Origin: a virus
DNA: 47,193 bases
IMG/VR virus record: IMGVR_UViG_3300034196_000147
Coordinates: 1 to 47,193 of that record
Reading direction: 5' to 3' (one strand)
A model generated the notes under the pieces. The model did no database searches, was not told the origin of the DNA, and was given only the letters and a program-made list of their open reading frames with translations. Position numbers and translations under genes: made by a program. Shown here piece by piece: positions 14,569 to 20,632 of this stretch. The first letter of the stretch is position 1. Each line of letters opens with the position of its first letter.

Positions 14569-14582
14569 GTGGTATCATCGGG
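14569..14582. promoter_or_regulatory. Repeated motif GTGGTATCATCGGG, copy 2
   Basis: Same 14-mer as at 13394-13407. On the plus strand it is followed 15 bp later by a good intrinsic terminator (14597-14633), so a short rightward RNA of about 50 nt would result. On the minus strand it lies upstream of the initiator gene start. Confidence 0.45.
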
Positions 14583-14846
14583 TTAGTCCTCAGTTTGCCC
14601 CGCGTCGCCCTCTTCTGGCGGCGTGGGGCTTTTGCGTCCATAGGTCTGGCGCTCGGCGTCGAGCTGGCGCCAGACCAGCGCGAGCTTCTGCCGGATCAGG
14701 TCCGCCTCGGCCAGGATGTCGGGGCTGGTGGTACGAAGCGCGATAAAACGGGCGGCCTCATCGGCAGCATCGATCGCGGCCAGCGCATCCTCGACGATAG
14801 CGATGTTAGCGAAGATTCTCGGCCTCGGTTTGCGGGGGGCGGGCAC
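14583..14846 (-). CDS. Small hypothetical protein
   Basis: 87 residues from GTG 14846, chosen because AGGGAG lies 8 bp upstream; GTG 14855 and ATG 14897 are alternatives in the same frame. Helical core (IAIVEDALAAIDAADEAARFIALRT, ILAEADLIRQKLALVWRQLDAERQ) and an acidic Pro-rich tail. Its last ~50 bp contain a hairpin that works as a rightward terminator (14597-14633). It overlaps the end of the membrane protein gene. Confidence 0.5.
   Translation of the reverse strand: MPAPRKPRPRIFANIAIVEDALAAIDAADEAARFIALRTTSPDILAEADLIRQKLALVWRQLDAERQTYGRKSPTPPEEGDAGQTED
14597..14633 (+). terminator. Rightward intrinsic terminator inside the 3' end of a leftward gene
   Basis: A 13-bp stem (14597-14609 with 14617-14629, including two G-U pairs) and a 7-nt loop, followed by TTTT (14630-14633). 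The T-tract is on the plus strand only, so it would stop transcription antisense to the local genes, for instance from the extended -10 at 14569-14582. Confidence 0.55.
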
Positions 14847-15150
14847 GATAGTCACTCCCTGCGATTGCCCCCGCGAGCTTGGCGAGGGCCTGTTCATTAC
14901 GCCTTTTTCGCTGAGCCCACCACAGCAGCACGGCCGGCATGCTGGCGGTGGCGGCGATGGTCCAGTAGACGGCGGCGGCCTGCGCCGTGGCGCCGCCGCG
15001 GTAAATACCGTGGCCAGTGAGGGCCACGCCCATTACGGCGGCCCCCACGGCCGCGTGCTCGATCGGATCAAGGTCGTCTCCAAAGGCGCATTCGACCAGC
15101 ACGAGCAGCATGCTGGCGCCGATACCGGCTGCGGTCGACGAAGTAATCAC
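14806..15150 (-). CDS. Small multi-pass membrane protein
   Basis: 114 residues with a GTG start preceded by GAAGGA. Three likely membrane segments: about 5-23 (STAAGIGASMLLVLVECAF), 31-52 (IEHAAVGAAVMGVALTGHGIY) and 59-79 (AAVYWTIAATASMPAVLLWW), then a basic tail. It is the first gene of the leftward block and faces the integrase gene. Holin-like proteins have this size and layout, but it is far from the lysin gene, so exclusion or anchoring of replication are equally possible. Confidence 0.6.
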   Translation of the reverse strand: MITSSTAAGIGASMLLVLVECAFGDDLDPIEHAAVGAAVMGVALTGHGIYRGGATAQAAAVYWTIAATASMPAVLLWWAQRKRRNEQALAKLAGAIAGSDYRARPPQTEAENLR

Positions 15151-15188
15151 AACAGCGTCCTTCCGTCGTACAGTAGACCTGTCCTAGT

Positions 15189-15237
15189 GGGAACTGGGGC
15201 AACGCCCCGGCGGGCGGTTGCGGCCACCGCCGGGGCG
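15189..15237 (+). promoter_or_regulatory. Leader hairpin upstream of the integrase
   Basis: GGGAACTGGGGCA (15189-15201) is identical to 23849-23861 in the lysis leader. An 11-bp stem follows, CGCCCCGGCGG (15203-15213) with CCGCCGGGGCG (15227-15237), then CTT. This lies between the divergent membrane protein gene and the integrase. A clear -10 is not visible, so control by attenuation is only a possibility. Confidence 0.45.
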
Positions 15238-15328
15238 CTTGGCGCCTATGGGCGCGTCGATCTGCGGATACCATGAAATTCCCGAGGCCCTTTACACCGC
15301 GTACGGGGCAGCGGACCAGGGAGTTTCC

Positions 15329-16276
15329 GTGGATAAATTCATTGTGGCGTTCGTAGACGGGTGTGCGGACACGTGCCAGGCCAACACGCGGGCGACCTAC
15401 CGGGCGTATCTGTCGCACTACGCCGCGTGGCTGCGGGAGTCCGGCCACGCCGACGGCTTTGCGCCAGCGACGCTGCGCGCCTACCTGGCTAGCCGGCGTA
15501 GCGACAGCAACGCGACGCTGCGCAACCGGGCGCGCTACCTGCGCCTGTTCTGTGCCTGGCTCGTGGATCGCGGCGACCTGGCGCAGAGCCCCTTTGCGGG
15601 CCGCGATCGGGTGAAGGCGCCCGCCAAGAAGCGGGCCAGGCGGGCGGTGTGGAGTGAGGCCGAGGTGGTGGCGCTCCTGAGGGCGACGGCGCCGACCCAG
15701 TGGAAGAAGGGGGAGCGCAAGACCACGCGCCAGCAGTGGCAGCCCGATGGGCCGATGGCCCGCGAGGCGCTTCAGGGGCGGGCGCTCGTGCTGCTGCTGG
15801 TGGACTCGGCCCTGCGGGCGGCCGAGGCCTGCGCGCTGAGCTGCGGGCAGGTGCGCGGGGCGCGGCTGCTGATCCGCAGCAAGGGCGGACATTTCGACGC
15901 CGCCTTCGTCTCGGCGACGACGCGGGCCGTGCTGCGCGAGCTGGCCGGCGAGCGGCCAGACCTCGATCCGCTGTTTCGGGACTTTAACAACCGGCGCTGC
16001 TCGACGGCGGGGCTGCGCGGGATAGTGCAGCGCCTGGCGCTGCGGGCAGGCGTGCCGCTGCCCCCGCGGCCGGTGCACGCCTTCCGGCACTACGCGGCCC
16101 GTCAGTGGCTCAAGGCCGGGGTGCCGGACCTGACGATCCGCCAGCTCATGCGCCACGAGAGTCTGGCGACGACCCAGATCTATACCGAGCTCGACGATGA
16201 GGAGTTGGCGGAGCTGCACGCGGACGCAAGCTCGATCGATCAGCTCATGGCGCGGGCGGGCCTGAAGGCCGCATAA
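15329..16276 (+). CDS. int: Tyrosine integrase
   Basis: 315 residues from GTG 15329, chosen for AGGGAG five bases upstream; ATG 15248 in the same frame lies within or just after the hairpin and has no ribosome site. An N-terminal SAM-like core-binding domain (about 1-95, TRATYRAYLSHYAAWL, TLRNRARYLRLFCAWLVDRG) is followed by the catalytic domain with R163 (ALRAAEACAL), K185 (IRSKGGH), H250-x-x-R253 (HAFRH), H276 (LMRHESLATTQ) and the nucleophile Y285 (IYTEL). These enzymes join attP to attB. The tRNA-Val fragment immediately downstream is the expected attP position for an integrase of this type. Confidence 0.9.
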   Translation: MDKFIVAFVDGCADTCQANTRATYRAYLSHYAAWLRESGHADGFAPATLRAYLASRRSDSNATLRNRARYLRLFCAWLVDRGDLAQSPFAGRDRVKAPAKKRARRAVWSEAEVVALLRATAPTQWKKGERKTTRQQWQPDGPMAREALQGRALVLLLVDSALRAAEACALSCGQVRGARLLIRSKGGHFDAAFVSATTRAVLRELAGERPDLDPLFRDFNNRRCSTAGLRGIVQRLALRAGVPLPPRPVHAFRHYAARQWLKAGVPDLTIRQLMRHESLATTQIYTELDDEELAELHADASSIDQLMARAGLKAA

Positions 16277-16283
16277 GGAGAGC

Positions 16284-16366
16284 GAAGGATGCGCTCTAGC
16301 TCAGTTGGTTAGAGCGCATCCTTCACACGGATGAGGTCACTGGTTCGAGTCCAGTATCGCCCACCA
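16284..16366 (+). other. Candidate attP: 3' part of tRNA-Val (CAC) with flanking inverted repeat
   Basis: 16297-16366 reads as a tRNA from the D-stem onward: D-arm GCTC...GAGC, anticodon stem CATCC/GGATG with loop TTCACAC (anticodon CAC, Val), T-arm ACTGG/CCAGT, acceptor 3' strand ATCGCCC, discriminator A and CCA. The seven bases in the 5' acceptor position (TGCGCTC) do not pair with it, so this is not a functional tRNA. The left flank 16284-16298 (GAAGGATGCGCTCTA) is the exact inverse of 16310-16324, a 15-bp inverted repeat around an 11-bp centre in the D-loop, as expected of paired integrase core sites. Integration would restore the host tRNA gene. Confidence 0.75.
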
Positions 16367-16387
16367 GTCCGCGTGAATAGACTGTCA

Positions 16388-16420
16388 GACGTGCGCCCTG
16401 CTTCTGCGGTGGCGCACGTC
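16388..16420. terminator. 10-bp hairpin downstream of int and attP
   Basis: GACGTGCGCC (16388-16397) pairs with GGCGCACGTC (16411-16420), with a 13-nt loop and no T-tract. A second inverted repeat follows (CGATAGGCC at 16433-16441, GGCCTATCG at 16456-16464). These may be terminators, or arm-type integrase or excisionase sites close to attP. Confidence 0.45.
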
Positions 16421-16528
16421 GCCATATCCGAGCGATAGGCCAGGTATGGTATGCCGGCCTATCGCGCACATCAGCCCGATCCGCCTCTGGGCGGTCGTCG
16501 GGTCAGATTGTAAAGGAGCGGAGGGCCT

Positions 16529-16798
16529 ATGTCGCTCAACACGCAGTTCAACGAACTCACCGCAAACCAGTTTGTGACCCTGCTGGTGAGCGGAACGGTC
16601 ATCACGGGAATAGTCGTCGAGCACGACGATCTCGAAGTCGTGTCCCTCAGCAACGCCGGGATCAATGGGAGCAAAGAGCCGCTGAACCTCTACGTTAGCC
16701 GGAACGCGATCCAGGCTATCGCCGTGCGGGAGGCGAGGGGTTCGGCGCCCTCAGGGCCTGTCGCCGGCGGCGAGCGGCCGCCGTCCCTGCTGCGCTAG
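16529..16798 (+). CDS. Small beta-rich (Sm/SH3-like?) protein
   Basis: 89 residues, with AGGAG and GGAGG before the ATG. The core (NQFVTLLVSGTVITGIVVEHDDLEVVSLSNA, then NLYVSRNAIQAIAVRE) alternates hydrophobic and polar residues as in a five-strand barrel of Sm or SH3 type. The tail is Gly/Pro-rich. It lies between attP and the repressor region and ends tail-to-tail with the next leftward gene, sharing two bases of the stop codons. An excisionase-like or RNA-binding role cannot be told apart from sequence. Confidence 0.6.
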   Translation: MSLNTQFNELTANQFVTLLVSGTVITGIVVEHDDLEVVSLSNAGINGSKEPLNLYVSRNAIQAIAVREARGSAPSGPVAGGERPPSLLR

Positions 16799-17019
16799 GG
16801 CTCGAAGTGCGTGGTTCCCGCCTGTGTGATGCTGTAGCCCGCTTGGGCGGCCAGCACCCGGATTACCGCGCTGCTGTAGTGTTCGATGATCGGCCCGTCC
16901 ACGTGGCGAAAATCGTTCGGCACGATCAGAGCGGCGCCGAAGCGGTTGATTAGGGCCGCGATCCCTTCGGCGTCAAAGATGTCGCGGGGCGCGGCCGGGG
17001 CCTTCTCGTCTTGTTCCAT
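16795..17019 (-). CDS. Small hypothetical protein downstream of the repressor
   Basis: 74 residues from ATG 17019, with AAGGAA upstream; the longer frame to 17154 would begin inside the terminator hairpin. Acidic N-terminus (MEQDEKAPAAPRDIFDAEG) and a mixed core (IAALINRFGAALIVPNDFRHVDGPIIEHYSSAVIRVLAAQAGYSI). It lies after the strong hairpin that follows the repressor gene, so its expression is probably low or separately controlled. No family recognised. Confidence 0.55.
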   Translation of the reverse strand: MEQDEKAPAAPRDIFDAEGIAALINRFGAALIVPNDFRHVDGPIIEHYSSAVIRVLAAQAGYSITQAGTTHFEP

Positions 17020-17149
17020 TCCCCAGTTCCTTTCGGTTGATCCCGTCGCAAGACGGTCAACATAGCCGGTCGCTCTGACGCAGTGCAGGGAGGTCGGTGG
17101 CAGCAGTGGCGGCGCTGTCTCGCCTGGAAAACTCGGCAGCGTAACCACA

Positions 17150-17206
17150 AACAAGAGGGGTCTTCAGGCAGGCTTAAGCCGCTGCTGCCTGAAGACCCCT
17201 CTTGTT
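17150..17206. terminator. 22-bp perfect hairpin at the end of the repressor gene
   Basis: Arms 17150-17171 and 17185-17206 are exact reverse complements over 22 bp with a 13-nt loop. The repressor stop codon (17174-17176) lies in the loop and its last codons are in one arm. In the leftward direction the arm ends in TTGTT followed by TGTGGTT, a moderate U-rich end; rightward it is followed by ATTT. Probably a bidirectional terminator after the repressor. Confidence 0.75.
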
Positions 17207-17491
17207 ATTTAGCGGATCATACTCCAGAACATCGTTCGTGTTGACCGCACGCCCTAGCAGCTCGCCGTAATAGGCGCAGATCCCCATCAGCTCCAGAGTC
17301 TTCACCTCGAAAATCTTCCCCAGCTCGTAATTGTTCAGGCGCGCCCGCCCCATCTCCGCAGCAGGATCGCCACTGATCTCCCGCATTTTGGCGGTGATCC
17401 CCTCGGCGGCCTCTCGCGTAGATAGCTTCGCGCCTGTCTTCTGCTGCGCCTCGAAGCGCAGTCTGCGCGTCCCGTTGATTATCCTTGCCAT
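17174..17491 (-). CDS. Small XRE-like repressor (CI-type)
   Basis: 105 residues, with AAGGAGG five bases before the ATG. Basic N-terminus (RIINGTRRLRFEAQQKTGAKLSTREAAEGI), then a helical core where RLNNYELGKIFEVKTLELMGICAYYGELL has the spacing of XRE/Cro helices 3-5 (N-x-Y-E-x-G...L-x-x-I-c-x-Y). It has no peptidase domain, so it is shorter than lambda CI. It is read from a good leftward promoter that shares operators with the early rightward promoter, the arrangement of a lysogeny repressor. The fold assignment is moderate; the regulatory position is strong. Confidence 0.7.
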   Translation of the reverse strand: MARIINGTRRLRFEAQQKTGAKLSTREAAEGITAKMREISGDPAAEMGRARLNNYELGKIFEVKTLELMGICAYYGELLGRAVNTNDVLEYDPLNNKRGLQAAAA

Positions 17492-17517
17492 ACTTCCTCC
17501 TTGCGGCTACGGTGGCG

Positions 17518-17590
17518 ATCATAGCACGCTATTTTGCTATCGTCAAGATCTATTTTGCTACTTGACGGTAGCAGACTGTCATGGTACAAT
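17518..17590. promoter_or_regulatory. Face-to-face immunity promoters with shared operators
   Basis: Rightward: TTGACG (17562-17567), 17 bp, TACAAT (17585-17590), with TG one base before the -10. Leftward on the minus strand: TTGACG (17541-17546), 17 bp, TATGAT (17518-17523). Direct repeats CTATTTTGCTA lie at 17529-17539 and 17550-17560, exactly 21 bp apart (two helical turns). Inverted repeats are ATAGCA-N8-TGCTAT (17521-17540), inside the leftward spacer, and TGCTAC-N6-GTAGCA (17556-17573), whose centre is the rightward -35 box. This is a repressor/early-promoter switch. Confidence 0.85.
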
Positions 17591-17641
17591 TGCAAGTGTA
17601 GGAAGACAAATTAGCACCACACGGAAGCAAGGAGCCCCGCA

Positions 17642-18235
17642 ATGAACACCACCCGCCGCATCCTCAGCAACGAGAACCTGGTCGACAGCGACCGCGTCAT
17701 CGCCGAGCGCGAGGGCGAGCGGGCGGCGGTCGAGGCGGCGGTCGAGCTGGCCCCGCTGAGCTACGCGGCGATGAAGGCCGCGAACGCCGAGCGGCGGCTG
17801 GGCGAGCTGCTAGCGGATCTGGCCGACGACCTGGTTCGCCCGCAGGCGGTGCGCTTCCTGGCCGAGCGCGGGCTGCCCTGGAGCTGGGGCGACGTTGACG
17901 AGGTGGAGCGCCGGTTCCGCCGCCTGGTCAATGAGCACCGCCAGGCCACCTTCGACGAGCTGGTCGAGGGCATCATCGCCCGGCTGCGCAAGCTGGCCGC
18001 TTGCCACGTGGCGCCGGCGCCGGCCGAGCCGACCACGATCACCGTCGCGTCCTCGAAGGGCGACGGCACAACCTACCAGGTGGCGATCGACGGCAGCGCG
18101 TGCACCTGCAAGGGCTTCTTCTGGCGGCACACCTGCCGCCACGCGACCGAGCAGGCCGAGGCCTATGAGATGGCCGCCGCCATCGCCGACGATGAGGCGA
18201 TGAAGCGCTGGGCGCGCTACGGGCGGGCGGCGTAG
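17642..18235 (+). CDS. SWIM zinc-finger protein, first early gene
   Basis: 197 residues; AAGGAG precedes the ATG and the gene is first after the early promoter. The N-terminal two thirds are helical and charged (SYAAMKAANAERRLGELLADLADDLV, EVERRFRRLVNEHRQATFDELVEGIIARLRKL). The C-terminal part is a beta strand (TYQVAIDGSA) leading to the SWIM motif C154-x-C156-x8-C165-x-H167, known to bind DNA or proteins. SWIM proteins occur with recombination and plasmid factors; here it heads the same operon as a Rad52-like annealing protein, so a role in DNA recombination or replication is plausible. Confidence 0.75.
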   Translation: MNTTRRILSNENLVDSDRVIAEREGERAAVEAAVELAPLSYAAMKAANAERRLGELLADLADDLVRPQAVRFLAERGLPWSWGDVDEVERRFRRLVNEHRQATFDELVEGIIARLRKLAACHVAPAPAEPTTITVASSKGDGTTYQVAIDGSACTCKGFFWRHTCRHATEQAEAYEMAAAIADDEAMKRWARYGRAA

Positions 18236-18271
18236 TACTATCAGTTTACAACAGTGAAGGAAACACAACCG

Positions 18272-18403
18272 ATGAAGACCCTGACAATCGTGGTGGCGGC
18301 CCGGATCGTGGTGGCGGGGCTGAGGGCGCGGCGGCTGGGCTGCCGCCCGGACGTGGTGCGCACGGTGACCTTCCTGATGGCGTACCGGCTGGGGGCGATC
18401 TGA
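18272..18403 (+). CDS. Very small basic protein (43 aa)
   Basis: ATG at 18272 with AAGGA upstream; the stop overlaps the next ATG (TGATG), which supports translation. The sequence is hydrophobic and basic (KTLTIVVAARIVVAGLRARRLG, then DVVRTVTFLMAYRLGAI). No family recognised; it may serve mainly as a translational coupler for the next gene. Confidence 0.5.
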   Translation: MKTLTIVVAARIVVAGLRARRLGCRPDVVRTVTFLMAYRLGAI

Positions 18404-18636
18404 TGGTCTTCCTCGACTACGTGCACCCCGACGACCGTGAGGCGGCCCAGATCCGGGCCAGCCTGATCGCCGCCCAGCGCCAGATCGAGCACATCGCCTG
18501 CCGCGTCGAGGCGCTGGCCCCGCGCAGCGAGACCCCCGGCGACGACGCGGATCAGCTGTTCGCGGCCCTGCTCACCATCTCCACGCCCCTGTTCGACCTG
18601 GCCAAGCTCGTGCGGCGCCAGGCCTTCCTGATGTAA
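18403..18636 (+). CDS. Small helical hypothetical protein
   Basis: 77 residues, ATG overlapping the upstream stop. Acidic N-terminus (VFLDYVHPDDREAAQIRASL), then long helices (IAAQRQIEHIACRVEALAP, LFAALLTISTPLFDLAKLVRRQAFLM). Early-operon location before the recombination gene; no family recognised. Confidence 0.6.
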   Translation: MVFLDYVHPDDREAAQIRASLIAAQRQIEHIACRVEALAPRSETPGDDADQLFAALLTISTPLFDLAKLVRRQAFLM

Positions 18637-18672
18637 AGCGAGGGCTCGGGATTGCTCCCAAACCCCCTACCA

Positions 18673-18708
18673 CTGGGCGGGCCTCGATTGGACCCGCGTC
18701 CCGCCCAG
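18673..18708. terminator. Intercistronic hairpin in the early operon
   Basis: CTGGGCGGG (18673-18681) pairs with CCCGCCCAG (18700-18708) across an 18-nt loop with no T-tract. More likely an RNA-stability or processing hairpin than a full terminator. Confidence 0.45.
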
Positions 18709-18725
18709 CACAAGGATGATACACC

Positions 18726-19010
18726 ATGCAGCAGACTGAGACGCAGATCACCGGCCTGGTGGCCGCTCGCGGGATGAAGACGGTGGCCGACTGGCACGCG
18801 ATGGACTTCACCGGCAAGATCGCCTGGCTGGCGCAGCTTTCCGACCTCCACGTCCGCGCCCAGGCCTCGGTGCTGGCGATGACGGGCCGGACCACGGTGA
18901 TGAAGGTCCTGGTGGCCTGGATCAGCCTCGGCTTCCTGCCCGAGAGCCGCCTCCAGGCGGTCTGGGCGGCGCGGGCCGAGACGGGGGCGGGGCTCAGCCC
19001 GGCCGACTAG
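18726..19010 (+). CDS. Small hypothetical early protein
   Basis: 94 residues, with AAGG and ATG in a short gap after a hairpin. Mixed helical sequence (GLVAARGMKTVADWHAMDFTGKIAWLAQLSDLHVRAQASVLAMTGRTTVMKVLVAWISLGFLPESRL). It directly precedes the Rad52-like gene, separated by palindrome copy 3, and may be functionally linked to recombination. No family recognised. Confidence 0.6.
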   Translation: MQQTETQITGLVAARGMKTVADWHAMDFTGKIAWLAQLSDLHVRAQASVLAMTGRTTVMKVLVAWISLGFLPESRLQAVWAARAETGAGLSPAD

Positions 19011-19018
19011 CGAACGAC

Positions 19019-19032
19019 GTGTGCGCGCACAC
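19019..19032. repeat. Dispersed palindrome GTGTGCGCGCACAC, copy 3 of 7
   Basis: Exact copy in the 55-bp gap before the Rad52-like gene, 33 bp upstream of its ATG and just before its AAGGAG. Confidence 0.9.
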
Positions 19033-19065
19033 CTTCAGCCCTCAGCATTCAAGGAGATCACCTCG

Positions 19066-19698
19066 ATGGCCACGCTCAACAACCTGCCCGCCACGGCCGA
19101 CGAGGCCGCCGCCCGCTTCTTCGCCCGCTTCGGCCCGGCCCTGATCAGCGACTTCCTCGGCCACACGACCGAGGCCCCGGCCTCGGTGGAGGCCTGGATC
19201 GCGCTGGGCCAGGAGGTCAACGCGCGCGGCGCCACCCGGCCGCTGACCCTGGCCCACATCGCCGGCGCCCTGGCCGAGCCCTTTGCCCTAGAGCAGATCG
19301 AGCTGAAGCCCGGCGCCACGACGAAGGACAAGGCCCGCGCCCTGGCCCTGCCCTACGTCGATCTCCGCGCCTACCAGGATCGCCTCGACCAGGTCGCCGG
19401 CCTCGACGGCTGGAGCGTCGAGTACCGCCAGCTGGGCCAGGCCAGCATGATCTGCCGCCTCACGATCCTGGGCGTCGTGCGTGAGGACGTCGGCGAGCCC
19501 TCCGAGGACGGCTCGAACCCGGCCACCGAGTCGCTCGCCCAGGCATTCAAGCGGGCCTGCTCGGCCTTCGGCCTGGGCCGCTACCTCTACAGCCTGCCGA
19601 AGGTCTGGGCGGCCTACGACGCCGACGCCCGGCAGTTCAAGGACCCGATCGGCACGGCCCGCGATATTTACCGGCAGGGTGGCCTGCTGAGCCGCTAG
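19066..19698 (+). CDS. Rad52/Rad22-family single-strand annealing protein
   Basis: 210 residues from ATG 19066, with AAGGAG upstream; the frame extends further but through the palindrome. The segment from about residue 95 on carries the family pattern: LPYVDLRAYQDRLDQVAGLDGWSVEY, then MICRLTILGVVREDVGE, then ESLAQAFKRACSAFGLGRYLYSLPKVW. Such proteins form rings on single-stranded DNA and anneal complementary strands; phage versions repair and circularise genomes and promote gene exchange. No partner exonuclease is visible nearby. The upstream SWIM protein could be an accessory. Confidence 0.85.
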   Translation: MATLNNLPATADEAAARFFARFGPALISDFLGHTTEAPASVEAWIALGQEVNARGATRPLTLAHIAGALAEPFALEQIELKPGATTKDKARALALPYVDLRAYQDRLDQVAGLDGWSVEYRQLGQASMICRLTILGVVREDVGEPSEDGSNPATESLAQAFKRACSAFGLGRYLYSLPKVWAAYDADARQFKDPIGTARDIYRQGGLLSR

Positions 19699-19707
19699 AC
19701 CCAACCG

Positions 19708-19734
19708 ACCGGCGCCGGATTGTCCGGCGCCGGT
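19708..19734. terminator. 12-bp hairpin after the Rad52-like gene
   Basis: ACCGGCGCCGGA (19708-19719) pairs with TCCGGCGCCGGT (19723-19734) around a 3-nt loop. It is followed by TTCACCAG twice rather than a T-tract, so a processing or attenuation hairpin is likelier than a strong terminator. Confidence 0.55.
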
Positions 19735-19763
19735 TCACCAGTTCACCAGAGGAGAACAACCCA

Positions 19764-19979
19764 ATGAGCACGATCTCCCGCCCGTCCCTCAACATCGACT
19801 TGACGCAGAACGTGGTGCCGATCTCCCGCGCGGCCTCGTCGCTGGCCGCCCTGATCAAGCGCGCCCAGGCTGACCAGGTGCCGATCGTGGTGACCCAGAA
19901 GGGCTACCCGTCGGGCGTGATCGTGCCGATCGCGCTGTTCACCGCCCTGAAGGCCTTGGCCGACGAGGCCGCGTCGTGA
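19764..19979 (+). CDS. Phd/YefM-like antitoxin
   Basis: 71 residues with GAGGAG upstream. The stretch NVVPISRAASSLAALIKRAQADQVPIVVTQKGYPSGVIVPIALFTAL matches the Phd/YefM fold: a short strand, a DNA-binding helix pair, and the VTQKGxPxxVIVP strand. Antitoxins of this family repress their operon and neutralise a toxin. The next gene does not resemble Doc or RelE/YoeB toxins, so this looks like a solitary antitoxin. It may protect against host toxins or act as a small regulator. Confidence 0.75.
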   Translation: MSTISRPSLNIDLTQNVVPISRAASSLAALIKRAQADQVPIVVTQKGYPSGVIVPIALFTALKALADEAAS

Positions 19980-20022
19980 TGATCCGCTGGGTGTGGCGGA
20001 TCGAGTTTAGGAAGGCATAGCC

Positions 20023-20397
20023 ATGACCCTCCGCGCTATCTTCCGCGAGATGTACGCCACGGCCGCGGCTCGCCAGGCCGGCGATCAGCCCGGCGAGTCC
20101 TACCGCGTGCTCGCCGGCGGCGCCGAGGTGCGGGTGCGCGTCCTGGGCAAGAAGCACCAGGTCGTGCTCTCGCGCCGGCGGGTGTTTGTCTCTGAGGAGG
20201 AGATCCGCACCTTCCGGCGCGACGGCGGGATCCCCGAGGGCGCCACCCGCAAAGACTACAAGACCCCGCGCGACAAGCGGCGCCACGTGGCCCTGACCTG
20301 GGAGGCGCAGGCGACGCTCTTCGACCTGCTTGATAAAGCCACCGAAGCCCCCGCGCCGCAGCAGGACGCGGAGGAAGGTCGGGCGGAAGTTTCGTAA
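20023..20397 (+). CDS. Hypothetical early protein
   Basis: 124 residues, with AGGAAGG before the ATG. N-terminal helix (TLRAIFREMYATAAARQAG), then a beta-rich basic middle (EVRVRVLGKKHQVVLSRRRVFVSEEEIRTFRRDGGIPEG) and a basic C-terminus (TRKDYKTPRDKRRHVALTWEAQATLFDLL). It follows the antitoxin-like gene but lacks toxin signatures that I can recognise. It is the last gene before a pair of strong hairpins. Confidence 0.6.
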   Translation: MTLRAIFREMYATAAARQAGDQPGESYRVLAGGAEVRVRVLGKKHQVVLSRRRVFVSEEEIRTFRRDGGIPEGATRKDYKTPRDKRRHVALTWEAQATLFDLLDKATEAPAPQQDAEEGRAEVS

Positions 20398-20402
20398 TTC
20401 GG

Positions 20403-20490
20403 AACCGCGCCACCTTCTGGCGCGGTTGGCGCGAGCTGGCGCGAGTTTGGCGCAAGACGCCCAGGTCCGAGATCGGACCTGGGCGTCTTG
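20403..20490 (+). terminator. Two strong hairpins ending the first early operon
   Basis: AACCGCGCCA (20403-20412) pairs with TGGCGCGGTT (20418-20427). Further on, 20453-20470 pairs perfectly over 18 bp with 20473-20490 around a two-base centre. Three GGCGCGAG-like repeats lie between them. The second stem ends CTTG without a long T-tract, but the pair very likely blocks read-through into the methyltransferase gene. The following 140 bp (20491-20632) are AT-richer, with TATAGT and TTGACA-like boxes that do not form a clear spaced promoter. Confidence 0.65.
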
Positions 20491-20632
20491 TACGTGGGGC
20501 CTCAGCCACGGTCGTGTTCTTCCTATTTAGCACACACTCTGAATGTCCTGTAAATAGCAATTCATCAAATGGTTATGCTCCGATCGTATAGTTACTTGCA
20601 TTGACAAACAGCTTTCGCTGTCGGAGCAACCC

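Noticed and set aside
15218-15328. Longer integrase starts (TTG 15218 or ATG 15248)
   Set aside because: Neither has a ribosome site, and both lie within or just after a GC-rich hairpin. GTG 15329 has AGGGAG five bases upstream and matches the usual start of the core-binding domain.
16297-16366. A functional tRNA-Val gene
   Set aside because: D, anticodon and T arms are good, but the seven bases in the 5' acceptor position (TGCGCTC) pair at only one place with ATCGCCC. The fragment position beside int fits attP better.
20023-20397. Toxin partner of the Phd/YefM-like protein
   Set aside because: No Fic/Doc HPFxxGN motif, no RelE/YoeB pattern, and the gene is longer and more basic than those toxins; kept as hypothetical.
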